Positions 62,896 through 64,000 of a stretch of DNA of 64,000 nucleotides are shown here, piece after piece. The stretch is from assembly GCA_028752905.1 (NCBI GenBank), contig JAQNBH010000003.1, forward strand, positions 3,590,204 through 3,654,203, in the 5' to 3' direction. Position 1 is the first letter of the stretch. The number at the start of each line of letters is the position of its first letter. The translations under genes were made by a program, and so were the position numbers. This DNA comes from Cladorhizidae sp. MBARI D1340-BT2. Taxonomy: Eukaryota; Porifera; Demospongiae; Poecilosclerida; Cladorhizidae. Under the pieces are notes generated by a model. It made no database searches. It had not been told where the DNA came from and saw only the letters and a program-made list of their open reading frames with translations.

Positions 62896-63937
62896 CTCTA
62901 GGATTGTAACAATGTTGTAGTTTTACTGTCATTTGAACTTATGAAAGCAACTTTCTGTACTTGTGTTTTGTACACAAACTTTGATTGAGTCTTGATCATT
63001 TAGTTATTCAAGCAAGAGTCATTAGTTTCTGTGTGAATTTTAAGGTTAGGGGGTGTTTAATTTTGGGTGGCCAGTGGATGGTGTCGTGTGATGAGGCACA
63101 GCTATTATGTAATCTGAAAAATATTGTTGCTATATATATATAACCTGAATTGTCGGATGGTAACACCCCACCCCCCTTTTTAAGGCAATTGATATGAAAA
63201 GAAAGCCTGTTATATATAAAGTGAAGTTAATTACTGTATATATTTACACCAGCCACAGGAGGAACGATATTAAGAAGTGTATTGATTTCTGGACTAGTTT
63301 CTAGATTTTAATGCGAGAATGCAGTTGCTGTGTTCTGTATTATGCAGCAGTTGTGTGCTCAGATATGTCATTATGCAGAGTCGATTGAATCTTGTTTGTT
63401 GAGATTTCAGGTTTGAGTGGCCTAGATGCCGTGTAAAGATACTGTGTGTTTGGTGTGTATGTGTGTGTTAAATGTTAAAACTTATACAGTATGGCAATAT
63501 CCTGGTGTTATAGAACTAAAGTGTGCAGGGTCCTTCTATGAATGAACGATGATGCCCGATCTTTGCTGAATCCTTTACCAAAATCGTTCATTCCGTAAAC
63601 GGTCTAACTACAACTATATGTATTATGGGGATTTGATTGACATATGCACGTCTTGTCTTGTACCAATGACCTAGACTTTTTACCAGATCCCTTATTATTA
63701 TTATTATTATTACAACCAATGGTGGAGTGGTAAATGGAAATGGCTCAAATATAATATTGGCATGTATATAGTTGATGGAGTATCACCAATGATGGGCCTA
63801 GCTTAAAATAGGAAGACTTTAGTTGACGAGCTCCAAAGATGAATCATGCGATTGAATGTAGAAATGGCAACTGTATGGAGTACGACAATAATTGTGCTGC
63901 AGTTTATTGAAGCCGATGATTGTGTAATTAGGGATAA
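62896..63937. other. Probable 3' UTR / downstream flank
   Basis: No open frames or repeats beyond a (ATT)5-like run at 63691-63707. T- and GT-rich composition is compatible with a 3' UTR of the exon at 62858. Confidence 0.35.
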
Positions 63938-63943
63938 AATAAA
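63938..63943 (+). promoter_or_regulatory. AATAAA polyadenylation signal
   Basis: GATAAAATAAAAAATATTAA; canonical hexamer about 1 kb after the terminal-exon candidate, near the window edge. Confidence 0.35.
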
Positions 63944-64000
63944 AAATATTAAACCTGAGCTTTAGTATTAGATTGCAAAATGTGTCTGCTATTGAATGAG

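Overview
The window is nuclear DNA of a eukaryote, most likely a marine invertebrate. The sequence shows GT-AG splice signals with unusually short candidate introns (about 45-120 nt), decayed pogo/Tigger, piggyBac-like and TIR/MITE transposons, and an AATAAA signal. There is no bacterial operon, Shine-Dalgarno pattern, rRNA, tRNA or CRISPR. A sponge-like genome would fit, but that is inference only.

The dominant feature is tandem repetition. By my hand count about 27 kb (roughly 40 percent) is minisatellite: more than 30 arrays with unrelated units of 9-77 bp. Several have a second level of organisation: 192-bp, 278-bp and 325-bp higher-order repeats, mixed-variant arrays, and one internal inversion. 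Nearly all long open frames here are stop-free readings of repeats and should not be taken as proteins.

Layout. 0-20 kb is almost all arrays (A to J), with a foldback element at 1.25-1.42 kb and one small candidate exon at 5.7 kb. 20-27 kb alternates arrays with candidate exons (a Cys-rich CaaL tail, a transmembrane tail, a 60-codon first exon). 27-30.7 kb holds two pogo/Tigger fragments, one inside a recognisable element with terminal inverted repeats, and a MITE. 30.7-37 kb is four large arrays. 37-39 kb holds a terminal exon and a MITE with a TAA duplication.

39.9-46.8 kb is the most interesting part. On the minus strand I see a cluster of tiny intron-containing genes (about 22-98 codons). 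Most share one architecture: a very short first coding exon, a phase-0 intron of 56-120 nt, and a last exon starting at or near Trp and rich in Trp and basic residues. Three copies share a motif like F-x-x-W-(I/L)-x(3)-Y...KVDP. The first exon of one member appears to have been amplified into an adjacent minisatellite. I do not recognise the family.

47-54 kb contains a segmental duplication (49.25 and 52.32 kb), a candidate secreted-protein first exon and a piggyBac-like 5' end. 54-64 kb contains a possible DNA-glycosylase-like motif, a duplicated block (56.6-60.1 and 60.9-62.3 kb), two CCAAT-box clusters upstream of candidate first exons, and a plausible 3' gene end near 62.9-63.9 kb.

All exon models come from reading frames, splice consensus and local paralogy. 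None was tested by RNA evidence or database search.
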